Shown: piece by piece, positions 45,142 to 53,190 of the stretch | Layout: the number at the start of each line of letters is the position of its first letter | Numbering within the stretch: the first letter of the stretch is position 1 | Assembly: GCA_021776775.1 (NCBI GenBank) | Contig: JAJFFE010000216.1 | Coordinates: 1-64,000, forward strand | DNA: 64,000 bases | DNA from: Planctomycetota bacterium | GTDB lineage: Bacteria; Planctomycetota; UBA8108; UBA1146; JAJFFE01 | Direction of reading: 5' to 3' | Notes under the pieces: model-generated | What the model saw: only the letters and a program-made list of their open reading frames with translations | The model's database searches: none | Told to the model about the DNA's origin: nothing | Program-made: the position numbers and the translations under genes

Positions 45142-45645
45142 ATGCCGTCCGTCACCCTCAAGGGCAACCCGGTGGAAGTCGCCGGCGAAGAAGTACAGGT
45201 TGGCCAGAAAGCCCCGGACTACAAACTCCAAGGCGCCGACATGAGCGACGTCACCCTGGCGACTCACGCCGGCAAGACTCGAATTCTGTGCGCCGTTCCT
45301 TCACTGGACACACCGGTGTGCGATATCGAGATGCAGCGGTTCAACAAAGAGGCGAGCGCCCTCGCGAACACCGCGGTCATCGCAATCAGCACGGATCTTC
45401 CGTTCGCTCAGAAGCGCTGGTGTGGCGCCAACAACGCGGACGCGGTCGTCACCGGCAGCGACCATCGCGAAGGGTCGTTCGGACGAGCGTACGGTTGCAT
45501 GGTCAACAGCGGTCCGCTGGAGCGCTGCTTGGTTCGCGCGGTCTTCGTGGTCGGCGCCGACGATACGATCAAACACGTCGAGTACGTGTCGGAGATCGCG
45601 GAAGAGCCGGACTACGACGCGGCGCTCGCCGCGGCCCGAGGCTAG
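45142..45645 (+). CDS. tpx: Thiol peroxidase (Tpx-type peroxiredoxin)
   Basis: A 167-residue atypical 2-Cys peroxiredoxin: LKGNPVEVAGEEVQVGQKAPDYKL is the Tpx N-terminus, the peroxidatic Cys is in VPSLDTPVCDIE, the resolving Cys in KRWCGANNADAV, and the active-site Arg lies in LVRAVFVVG. It reduces hydrogen and organic peroxides with thioredoxin. ATG 45142 has AGGAGG 5 nt upstream. A very strong terminator follows at 45691. It is near, but not in an operon with, the candidate selenoprotein; all Cys codons here are normal. Confidence 0.94.
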   Translation: MPSVTLKGNPVEVAGEEVQVGQKAPDYKLQGADMSDVTLATHAGKTRILCAVPSLDTPVCDIEMQRFNKEASALANTAVIAISTDLPFAQKRWCGANNADAVVTGSDHREGSFGRAYGCMVNSGPLERCLVRAVFVVGADDTIKHVEYVSEIAEEPDYDAALAAARG

Positions 45646-45690
45646 TAGCTAGAGGCTAGAGGCTAGAGGCCGCAGTCGTCCTCTTGTCAC

Positions 45691-45742
45691 AGAAACAGGG
45701 ACGGTCACCTCGCGTTCGAGGTGCCGTCCCTGTTTCTTTTTT
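45691..45742 (+). terminator. Strong Rho-independent terminator of tpx
   Basis: A 21-bp stem: outer AGAAACAGGGACGG with CCGTCCCTGTTTCT, inner CACCTCG / CGAGGTG, loop CGTT, followed by a T run. Just before it lies a short GGCTAGA tandem repeat (about 45648-45670). Confidence 0.95.
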
Positions 45743-45760
45743 ACGCGATCGTCGGCTAAC

Positions 45761-46077
45761 TCATAGGTTGGAGTTTAGGCGTAGCCAGCCACGGCGTTCA
45801 TGTTCTTGCCCCGTGACCCCCAGCGTAGAACCAAACTCCATGACGGTGCGTCATCCGGTAAGGCGCCGTGACTCCGCTTTTGCAGGGCACATCTTTGCTG
45901 GGCGCATCGTGGCGTGTGGTTCAACCCTGGGGGGGCACGGGGCAAGAACCTGAACGCTGAGAGAAGCACTCGCGCTCTCGTCAGAACAGCCGCTCGTACC
46001 CATCCGAACCGTGACGACTCGTTCAAGGCCCTAAACAACGAGGTCCATTATAGCGACGCTCAAACTCCAACCGATGA
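45761..46077. repeat. Inverted-repeat-bounded intergenic element
   Basis: Ends are TCATAGGTTGGAGTTT (45761-45776) and its inverse AAACTCCAACCGATGA (46062-46077). Inside is a second inverted pair of about 40 bp around GTTCTTGCCCCGTG (left arm about 45796-45837, right arm about 45915-45957). No transposase. The same terminal motif recurs as a small hairpin at 53109. A minus-strand frame (45775-46038) runs through it but looks repeat-derived. Confidence 0.75.
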
Positions 46078-46084
46078 GTCCGGA

Positions 46085-46882
46085 CTAAGGACAGATAGCG
46101 CTAGTCGACGCGCACGTGATCGAGTCGCTGGTCGGATCATCCCCGCACGCATCGAACGGCGGTGGCGGCTCCGCCCCACCGATGAACAGCCAACTGAGCA
46201 GCGTGATCGAATCGGCGATGTCGAGCAGGCTGTCGTCGTTACAGTCGCACGCGCTCTGACACGCGGGGACTTCGCCGGAAAGGAACAAGAACTGTTCGAC
46301 GTAGATCACGTCCGCGATATCGATCAACTGATCGTCGTTGCAGTCGCCTCTGATGAACGAGACACCGACGTCGATCGAACCCGACACCTGCTCCGGCACG
46401 ATCGACGCGCCGGCGTGAACAATCACCGTCGAAACGGGGGGGGTGCCGAGTTCGTCGGTGAACTCGACACTGGTGACGCCCTCGATCTCTCCCAACTCGT
46501 AGGTAGCTTCGTACAGCTCGAAATCTCCCTCTGGGAGAAACACGCCGCCCAGGAAGCTGATGACCACGCCACTGGTAAACCCGGTCGGGTAGATAGTGAT
46601 GTTCGAAAACGCAGGGCCGGTACCGCCTTGAAGCGCTTGGGCATCGGCCCCGTCGATCGCATCGAGCAACGTTACGCGTGAGGGATCGTGTGTGACCCCC
46701 ACGGACCAACCTTGGCACACTGCGTCATTGCTGAGCGTGATCGACAACGTCTGCACGGTTCCGGGCCCCCCGGCGAGAGAGTCGATGGTGATCACATCGT
46801 CTTGAGCATCGGTCCAACTTGTGACGCCGAGCATCACCGCGACGAACATACCGATCGTTCGAGTCGATCGACTGGAATTCAT
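46085..46882 (-). CDS. Secreted cohesin-like plus dockerin protein
   Basis: A 265-residue exported protein (signal peptide ending SWTDAQ). Residues about 28-165 resemble a cohesin domain (VQTLSITLSNDAVCQGWSVG, AFSNITIYPTGFTSGVVISF, YEATYELGEIEGV). Residues about 173-265 form a dockerin pair (GDCNDDQLIDIADVIYVEQF, CNDDSLLDIADSITLLSWLF) with the tail CGDDPTSDSITCASTSAICP. Having both partners in one chain could give self-assembly. It begins 3 bp after the anti-sigma stop with GGAG 6 nt before ATG, so it is the third gene of the sigma operon. Confidence 0.88.
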   Translation of the reverse strand: MNSSRSTRTIGMFVAVMLGVTSWTDAQDDVITIDSLAGGPGTVQTLSITLSNDAVCQGWSVGVTHDPSRVTLLDAIDGADAQALQGGTGPAFSNITIYPTGFTSGVVISFLGGVFLPEGDFELYEATYELGEIEGVTSVEFTDELGTPPVSTVIVHAGASIVPEQVSGSIDVGVSFIRGDCNDDQLIDIADVIYVEQFLFLSGEVPACQSACDCNDDSLLDIADSITLLSWLFIGGAEPPPPFDACGDDPTSDSITCASTSAICP

Positions 46883-46885
46883 GAG

Positions 46886-47683
46886 TCACTCCACTTCAAA
46901 GGCAAAGTGCGAAACTGTCTCGAATCGAGACTCGAGCCACGCCCTGACGGTATCCACGCCTTGCAGGGAAACAAGCCCGGACTCGACGAGTTCCAGCGCG
47001 ACCGGGTTTGGCGAACTCACGACGAAAAAGTTTTCCGTCGATCCTCTCGTCGACTGAACCGAGTAAGCGGCGCCGCTATCCAAGTGCGGAACGATGCGAC
47101 TCTCTCTAGCGGCCAGCTGGGCGTCCGGATACCCGAGATAATCCAGGCCGTCTTCGGTTCGATACGGATAGACGAGCGTGGCGGTTTCGGCGTCGACATT
47201 GATGACGTACACCCAAGATGCGTCGGTCGATTGCAACACGAGGTGGTACTCGTCACCCTCACTGAGCGTGGCCGTTTCACTTCGCTCCCCCGAGTAGAGC
47301 GAAGCGGTCGCCGGCTTCAAATCGGGGCTGACAACGAACGCAACGAAGATCGCGATCATGAGCATCGCTGCCACCGAGGCGACCGAACTCCACGTTCGCG
47401 TGGCAAAGTGACGAGTCCGTTGGGCTCCGTCGCCGCGACGGGACACGACGCGATAGGTTTGGCGCAGGCGCAGATCGAGTGCTTCGGTCAGAACATGTCC
47501 GGCTTGCAAACGAGCGTGCACTTTCTCTTCGAACGAGACGAGTTCTTGAAACTCGTCACTACATGCAGAGCACTCGCCCAAGTGTTCCGCTACCGCTAGC
47601 GGCTGTCCACCCGAGCGATCGGCATCGCGGAGAAGAAGCAATTGGCGCTGGTAGTGAGCGCACTGCCTGTTCGAGTCACTCAA
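46886..47683 (-). CDS. Zinc-finger anti-sigma factor with extracytoplasmic DUF4384-like domain
   Basis: A 265-residue membrane protein. The N-terminus has the anti-sigma zinc motif HLGECSAC (HxxxCxxC) with an upstream Cys. One membrane helix follows (SVASVAAMLMIAIFVAFVV, about 115-140). The outer domain (about 150-265), LSEGDEYHLVLQSTDASWVY then VINVDAETATLVYPY, resembles DUF4384, a module often linked to caspase-like and CHAT proteins. TTG 47683 overlaps the sigma stop, with AAAGGG 8 nt upstream. It should hold the sigma factor until a signal or cleavage releases it. Confidence 0.85.
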   Translation of the reverse strand: MSDSNRQCAHYQRQLLLLRDADRSGGQPLAVAEHLGECSACSDEFQELVSFEEKVHARLQAGHVLTEALDLRLRQTYRVVSRRGDGAQRTRHFATRTWSSVASVAAMLMIAIFVAFVVSPDLKPATASLYSGERSETATLSEGDEYHLVLQSTDASWVYVINVDAETATLVYPYRTEDGLDYLGYPDAQLAARESRIVPHLDSGAAYSVQSTRGSTENFFVVSSPNPVALELVESGLVSLQGVDTVRAWLESRFETVSHFAFEVE

Positions 47684-48318
47684 ACTCGAAACCCTTTCTG
47701 CTCGAGACACCGTCGCATTTTGGAACGGGCTCGGTGGTAGATCACGTGAAGGTTGCCGAGGGAGACTTTCAAGACGCTCGCGATATCCGTGAAACCCTTC
47801 TCTTCGATCATGCGGGCAGAAAACACGGAGCGCTCTCGATCGTTCAACCCCTCTGAACATTCCTCGATCGCGGCGACGATCTCTTGATCGCGGACCGGTT
47901 GATCGGGGTCGGGTCCATCGTTGACGATTCCTTCGTGAATCGGAGCGAGGTGGGTCGAAGTACGCGTCTCACGAACGGCAGTGTGGAACACACGGCGCAA
48001 GTAGCCGGCGAACGAACTCTTCAACGTCAAGTTCGGCAACACACGCATGAGTCGAATCAAGACCTCTTGGTAGAGGTCCACCTGATCGTCTTCACTCTTG
48101 ATCCGGTACCGCCAACAAAGCGAAAGGTAGTAGCGGTGATAGTGCGCCATCAGCTCTTCGCCTCGACCGGTGTTTCCATCGCGCCACTGTTCGACGAGCT
48201 GCCGATCTCGCTCGAGCATGGACGCTGAGTCCAAGCTCGGCGAGTCCGACGAGTCGCCGGCTCCCGGCGCCGCATCCGACGCCGACGAAGCCTCTGAACG
48301 CGATGAGTCGCTCGGCAT
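47680..48318 (-). CDS. ECF RNA polymerase sigma factor
   Basis: A 212-residue sigma factor. An acidic Ser/Asp-rich N-terminus of about 35 residues precedes region 2 (HYHRYYLSLCWRYRIKSEDD, QVDLYQEVLIRLMRVLPNL, SFAGYLRRVFHTAVRE) and region 4 (LNDRERSVFSARMIEEKGFT with the helix-turn-helix DIASVLKVSLGNLHVIYHRA). It is followed by its anti-sigma gene with a 4-bp overlap, then the cohesin-dockerin gene. The neighbouring TPR-CHAT gene is divergent and could be a target or regulator of the circuit. Confidence 0.92.
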   Translation of the reverse strand: MPSDSSRSEASSASDAAPGAGDSSDSPSLDSASMLERDRQLVEQWRDGNTGRGEELMAHYHRYYLSLCWRYRIKSEDDQVDLYQEVLIRLMRVLPNLTLKSSFAGYLRRVFHTAVRETRTSTHLAPIHEGIVNDGPDPDQPVRDQEIVAAIEECSEGLNDRERSVFSARMIEEKGFTDIASVLKVSLGNLHVIYHRARSKMRRCLEQKGFRV

Positions 48319-48669
48319 GTGCCTCTTACGCTTTCCTGCAAATACTGCTGTTTCCCACGCCTCGGGCCCCTGGGCACGACGGTCGAATGAGTTGCCCTAC
48401 CCGGCTGGTCGAAGTCCGATCATTCGTGAGGGAAACGACCTACGACTACGGCCGGAGCGGCGACGCGCGACGCTAGCGGCCGGTAGGCGAGTGTAGATTC
48501 CGGGGCTCGGGTCGAGTGTAGCCGCCGGTCCCGAGCCGGGAACAGCCTTTCTGCGCTCTCGGGTCATAGCGTCATTGGAATTCGTCTGAAAGAATCTCGG
48601 GGACTGCGCCTCCTCAGGCGCGCAAGCCGGGGGCCACCCTCTCGGCCGTTCGCCCGAAGGGATCTGCGG
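48319..48669. other. Divergent control region of the sigma operon and the TPR-CHAT gene
   Basis: No gene supported. A hairpin with about 12 pairs (GGCTCGGG / CCCGAGCC core, 48498-48542) lies upstream of the CHAT gene; it has no T run. Promoter boxes are not evident by eye. Confidence 0.5.
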
Positions 48670-51522
48670 TTGCTCACCCACGATACGTCCCGGTCATCTC
48701 TGCCCACTCGGACGAGAACGCCCCGCGTTTTGGCCACCCTGCTCACGCTCGGGTTCATCGCAACGCTGACGGGCACGACGCGCTATCCCGACGTCGACGA
48801 GCAACTGTCCGTAATGCACAAGCGGATCAGCGAGCTCGAGTCGACAGCTCAATACGCGGCCGCGGTTGAACTCGCCGAACGATTCGTCGAACTCAACGCG
48901 CAGCGCGATCCACCGTCGAAGTGGTGGAAGACGAGCGATGCAAAGCGACGACTCACGCTGCTGCGCGGGTTTGCCAAACTCTCTCGTGACGTTCAGGTCG
49001 AGATTGCGGAGTCTGGCAAGTTGACCGCGCAGTGGCGACAAGCCAGTCGCGACGGCGAATACCATCGAGCCGTCGAATTGGCTCGCGAGCAATACTCGAT
49101 TCGGAATCGCCTACTCGGCGACCGCCATGGCCACACCGTGGTGTCTCTTCATATCCTCGCCAACTCGCTGCAACGGGCCGGACAACTCGCGGAGTCGGAG
49201 CTACTCGGTCGACGCGCCGTGGTGTTGCAAGGTGAGGTTCGCGGTCGATCACACCCCGGCACTCTGGCGTCACGTCAGAACTTGGCCCTCTTGCGACACG
49301 ACCGCGGTGAGACGGAGGTCGCCGCGCGTGAGTTTGCCGAGGTCGTCGTGGAAAGCCGTGAGGGTCTCGGTCCCGCGCATCCCGTCACCCTCGTTTCGAC
49401 GAACAACTACTGCCTGGCTCTTCTCGATCTCGACGCTCTGGACGACGCGGCGACGCTTCTCGAGAATCTGCTGCCGTTGTGCATCGAACAGGGCGGCGAA
49501 GAGTCCATCTACACCCTGACGACGCGTGACAACCTGGGACTGGTGCGACATGCGCGAGGTCAACTAGCCGAGGCCGAAACGATGTTCCGTCACAACGTCG
49601 AATCCAGCGTGGCCCTGCACGGCGCGAATCATCCCTATACAGTCACGAAGATGGAGCACCTGGCGCGGTGCCTGCGCGATCGAGCGCAACTCGATTCTGC
49701 GGAGTCACTCGCTAATGACGCGCACCGACGCGCGACCGCCTCCCTCGGCGCGGATCACCCGCAGACCATCCGCACCGGTCGGCTGCACGCCGAGATTCTG
49801 TACGCATCGGGAAATCACCGGGCGGCCGAGAAACAGTTGAGAGTGCTGGCGAAACGGTTCGACACCGCGCGTCGAGTCGTGACCCACCGCGACCTGGAGC
49901 GATCCCACTTCGACGCGCTCAATAGCCCACATCCATTGCTGGCCGCCTGCCTGGCACGCCGCGGCGATGCCATGGGAGCTTGGGTCCACCTCGAAGCGAG
50001 TTTCGCACGCGGACTGCGCGACGAAGTCGAACGTCGACAAGCGCGACCGCTACTGCCGGCCGAGCGCGTCGAAATGTTGAAGGTGATGAGTGAACTCGAT
50101 CGCGTCGAGAAGCGACTTCGTCAGCTGCGATCAACTCCCGAGTCCGAATCACGCAGCGAAGCGATCGCAACCACGCAAGCCGATCGTCAAACGCTACTCG
50201 CGCGCGCGGTCGCCCTCGATGCACAACTCGCCTCGCGCTACGACGGTGCTCACGCGGGGTCCGCGTCGATCGCGCAGATCGCGGCAACGCTGAGTAAGGG
50301 AACGGCGCTCGTCGCCTGGCTATCACTCCCCGCGGCGATAACAGCGTCCGGCGGCTCGTCCGGTGGCGAACACTGGGCGTTCATCTTGCTGCCCGACGGC
50401 TCGGCGCACACCATCGCCCTGGCAGGAAGTGGACCCTCGGGACGTTGGACCGAAGAAGACGCGCAGGCGCTCGACGATTTGCGAACGAGTCTGCGCCGCA
50501 CCGACGGCACGAGCGTGCGTGGCGTGGGACTCACCCGAAAGCCCCGGTCAGACCTCTCCTCGACACTCGCCTCGTTCAATCTCACGGCGAGGACCGTGTC
50601 GAATCACTTCCTCGTACCCGTCACGAAGCTACTCGCAGCCGCGGGAATCGAAACGATCGTCGCCGTACCGAGCGGAGCACTCGCCACGATTCCGATCGAG
50701 TGCCTCGATGATGAGCTCACGGTAAGCTACGTGCCCTCCGGCAGCCTCTACGCATGGCTCGCGGGACGAAAGCCAGCCACGACCAAAGGATTGCTCGCCG
50801 TCGGCGACCCGGTAGCGCTTCCGATCAGCCCGGGACAACGGTCGAGTTTGGGCGCGCTCCCGTTCAGCCGCGGAGAGATCCAAGCGATTGCAACTCTCAA
50901 CAAAGACTCGTCGACCATTCTCGTAGGCGAACGGGCCACAGAGCCGGAAATCGCCAGGCTCGCGCGCACGGGAATGCTCGCTCGGTATCGGTACATTCAT
51001 TTCGCGACCCACGCCGTCGTGGATGAAGTCGAACCCTTGCGGTCAGCCCTGCTACTCTCCGCGGCTCCCGACAACGACCCGATATCCCGAGTCGCCGCCG
51101 GCCAGGAGTACTTCGATGAATGGCTGACGGCCCGTGAGATCCGCCAGAGCTGGAAGCTCAACGCGGAGCTGGTCACTCTCAGCGCCTGTCAAACGGGCGT
51201 GGGGAGCGGAGCGGGACTCCTCTCGTTCTCGGAAGCGCTGCTCACCGCGGGCGCACGGCGACTCGTCGTCAGTCAGTGGCGCGTCGACGATCGCGCCACG
51301 GCATTCCTGATGCACCGGTTCTACGACAACCTCACCACGCGATCTCTCGAGGCTCCCGAAGCACTCCGCGAAGCTCGACGTTGGCTGCGAACCCTCACCA
51401 ACACCGAAGTCGCGGAACGAACTGCAGAGTTCACCGGCCAGGCGGTCGGCCCGGTTCCGGCGGACAAGCATCCGTTCTCGCATCCCTACTATTGGGCAGG
51501 CTTCGTTCTGATCGGTCGTTGA
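48670..51522 (+). CDS. TPR-CHAT caspase-like protease, membrane-anchored or exported
   Basis: A 950-residue protein. TTG 48670 (GAAGGG upstream) gives a hydrophobic leader (VLATLLTLGFIATLTG). Residues about 45-420 are tetratricopeptide-type repeats (LGDRHGHTVVSLHILANSLQ, LGPAHPVTLVSTNNYCLALL, HGANHPYTVTKMEHLARCLR), the kinesin-light-chain-like kind. The C-terminal about 350 residues are a CHAT domain with the catalytic pair His in RYIHFATHA (about 777) and Cys in VTLSACQTGVG (about 840), both intact. Related TPR-CHAT proteases cleave specific partners upon activation. It is divergent from the sigma/anti-sigma operon, whose anti-sigma has a CHAT-associated outer domain, so that protein is the prime substrate candidate. 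Confidence 0.92.
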   Translation: MLTHDTSRSSLPTRTRTPRVLATLLTLGFIATLTGTTRYPDVDEQLSVMHKRISELESTAQYAAAVELAERFVELNAQRDPPSKWWKTSDAKRRLTLLRGFAKLSRDVQVEIAESGKLTAQWRQASRDGEYHRAVELAREQYSIRNRLLGDRHGHTVVSLHILANSLQRAGQLAESELLGRRAVVLQGEVRGRSHPGTLASRQNLALLRHDRGETEVAAREFAEVVVESREGLGPAHPVTLVSTNNYCLALLDLDALDDAATLLENLLPLCIEQGGEESIYTLTTRDNLGLVRHARGQLAEAETMFRHNVESSVALHGANHPYTVTKMEHLARCLRDRAQLDSAESLANDAHRRATASLGADHPQTIRTGRLHAEILYASGNHRAAEKQLRVLAKRFDTARRVVTHRDLERSHFDALNSPHPLLAACLARRGDAMGAWVHLEASFARGLRDEVERRQARPLLPAERVEMLKVMSELDRVEKRLRQLRSTPESESRSEAIATTQADRQTLLARAVALDAQLASRYDGAHAGSASIAQIAATLSKGTALVAWLSLPAAITASGGSSGGEHWAFILLPDGSAHTIALAGSGPSGRWTEEDAQALDDLRTSLRRTDGTSVRGVGLTRKPRSDLSSTLASFNLTARTVSNHFLVPVTKLLAAAGIETIVAVPSGALATIPIECLDDELTVSYVPSGSLYAWLAGRKPATTKGLLAVGDPVALPISPGQRSSLGALPFSRGEIQAIATLNKDSSTILVGERATEPEIARLARTGMLARYRYIHFATHAVVDEVEPLRSALLLSAAPDNDPISRVAAGQEYFDEWLTAREIRQSWKLNAELVTLSACQTGVGSGAGLLSFSEALLTAGARRLVVSQWRVDDRATAFLMHRFYDNLTTRSLEAPEALREARRWLRTLTNTEVAERTAEFTGQAVGPVPADKHPFSHPYYWAGFVLIGR

Positions 51523-51616
51523 CGTAACTGCAACTGCGCAACACCAGGGCTTTCTTCCCACAGCCCGACCTGGATAATCGGCTCGCTACCCCCCCAACCC
51601 CAGGACGAGCCACACC

Positions 51617-53113
51617 ATGACATTTCATCGCGCCTTTTGCGTCGCGCTGTTCCTTATCGCAGGGTGCGCCACACCGCCCGTGGACTCCCCCGCTGCGATC
51701 GATTCCGTTACTGGGACGAAGAGCTCACCCGATCGGCCCAGCACCCAACCGCAACTGATCGTCTTCAAGTCGGATGCTGGGTCGACCGCGTCCGACCTGT
51801 TTGCGAGCCGAGACCTCCCCGCAATCCAGCAACTGGCCGCCGAGGAGAATCTAGAGATCCAGGTGAGGGACGTGGCCGCGGGGGCGCCCGCGGAGATTGG
51901 AATCGCACCGACCATCGTGTTCCAAAACTACCGAGGACGCGCGATCTACCAAGGTCGGACGTCGACCATTCCCAGACTGCGAAACTTCGTACGGACCGCG
52001 CGCGCGCTCGGTCAGGACACAGCGGCGATGACTCGAGAGCACTGCTTCGTGCAAACCGTCGGTCGGGCGACGATCGCTCTAGTCGTGAAGGTCACGCCAT
52101 TGAACGGGTCGGTACCGATTGGCTACACGGCGACGAGAGTTCAGGAAGAAGCGCGGGAATACTTGCGGCGGGCGTTCAACAACTTCGAGTGGACCGAACG
52201 CGTCCACCTGAAGCGCACGGACCGCACCTTCTACGTCGACTTCTATCCCCATCGAAGCGACACGGGCGCACTGTACATCTCGGGAGCAGTCTTCTCTCAG
52301 TTCAACTGCCACGAGCCGGTGTTCACCACCCCGAACCCTACCGAACTCACTTGGGACCGACGCGAAGAGGCGTTCCAACTCACCGCGCGCCGACTCGAAA
52401 TCGCCGTCGCTAGCGCAATCGCAAGTGGAGAAACCGGCGACGGGTTCGACGCTCTCGACGACGCTACGGCCGTACAGTCATGGGACGATCTGGAACTTCC
52501 GCTGCCGGCCAAACCGGCTGGAAGCTCCACCGCAACGATCGACCGTTCGGTACCGCGGATGTGGTCGTTGCCGGCACGTAGGGAGAATGAGCCCTCGCGA
52601 CTACTCTTTCACTTCGGTGCCCCACTCGACAACTACGCCGGCGAAGCTCAATCGGTGGAGAGTGAGCTTCAGTTCTCCGCAAGCAGGCAGTACGCGTCGC
52701 TGCGCGGAAATGCTCGAGTCAATACGGTGAGCGTGACCATGGGTGATCCGGACCTCGACGACAGCATCCGTGATAGCACGACCCTCGACTCGAAGAACCA
52801 CCCGGAGTCTTCTTTCGAAATCACCGCGGTCGAGACAGAGTTCGAGGCGCCGGAGTTTGGAGTCGGCCACCCGATCGTATTGCGGGGGACATTCAAGATG
52901 CGCGGCAAGGCGACGCCTCTCGAAGCACGGGCGACTCTCGAGCCGATCATCGATGAACAGGGAAAGCCGGCACTGTTGGTCGAAGGAACGTTTCGACTGC
53001 GGTTACTCGAAACGTTCGGCATTTACGGACCGGACGGTCCGGCCCCCGCGAATGATACGCTGCTTTTTCACTTCGCGTTTCGGTACGAGCCGAAGACTAT
53101 CGCCGGTCCATAG
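51617..53113 (+). CDS. Lipoprotein with thioredoxin-like N-terminal region and YceI-like domain
   Basis: A 498-residue lipoprotein (lipobox LFLIAGC). Residues about 45-130 look like a thioredoxin fold without Cys pair (APTIVFQNYRGRAIYQGR). The C-terminal about 170 residues match the YceI lipocalin-like family, which binds polyisoprenoids or lipids: LQFSASRQYASLRGNARVNT, LDSKNHPESSFEITAVETEF, GTFKMRGKATPLEARATLEP. The middle has no recognised domain. The stop codon lies at the left edge of the inverted repeat at 53109. It follows the TPR-CHAT gene after 94 bp; co-transcription is possible. Confidence 0.8.
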   Translation: MTFHRAFCVALFLIAGCATPPVDSPAAIDSVTGTKSSPDRPSTQPQLIVFKSDAGSTASDLFASRDLPAIQQLAAEENLEIQVRDVAAGAPAEIGIAPTIVFQNYRGRAIYQGRTSTIPRLRNFVRTARALGQDTAAMTREHCFVQTVGRATIALVVKVTPLNGSVPIGYTATRVQEEAREYLRRAFNNFEWTERVHLKRTDRTFYVDFYPHRSDTGALYISGAVFSQFNCHEPVFTTPNPTELTWDRREEAFQLTARRLEIAVASAIASGETGDGFDALDDATAVQSWDDLELPLPAKPAGSSTATIDRSVPRMWSLPARRENEPSRLLFHFGAPLDNYAGEAQSVESELQFSASRQYASLRGNARVNTVSVTMGDPDLDDSIRDSTTLDSKNHPESSFEITAVETEFEAPEFGVGHPIVLRGTFKMRGKATPLEARATLEPIIDEQGKPALLVEGTFRLRLLETFGIYGPDGPAPANDTLLFHFAFRYEPKTIAGP

Positions 53114-53164
53114 GTTGGAGTTTAATCGCACGCGCAGTCACCGTGGCTCAAACTCCAACCTATG
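53109..53164. repeat. Inverted repeat related to the element at 45761
   Basis: Perfect 15-bp arms CATAGGTTGGAGTTT and AAACTCCAACCTATG with a 26-nt spacer, between convergent genes. The arm sequence is the same as the ends of the element at 45761-46077. It could also help end both transcripts. Confidence 0.9.
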
Positions 53165-53190
53165 AGCGCCGGTCAGTGATCACGCGACCG

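Noticed and set aside
45775..46038. 87-codon minus-strand frame inside the inverted-repeat element
   Set aside because: Looks like translation of a repeat; it has the feel of small spurious proteins annotated in planctomycete genomes, which I cannot verify here, and there is no ribosome-binding site.
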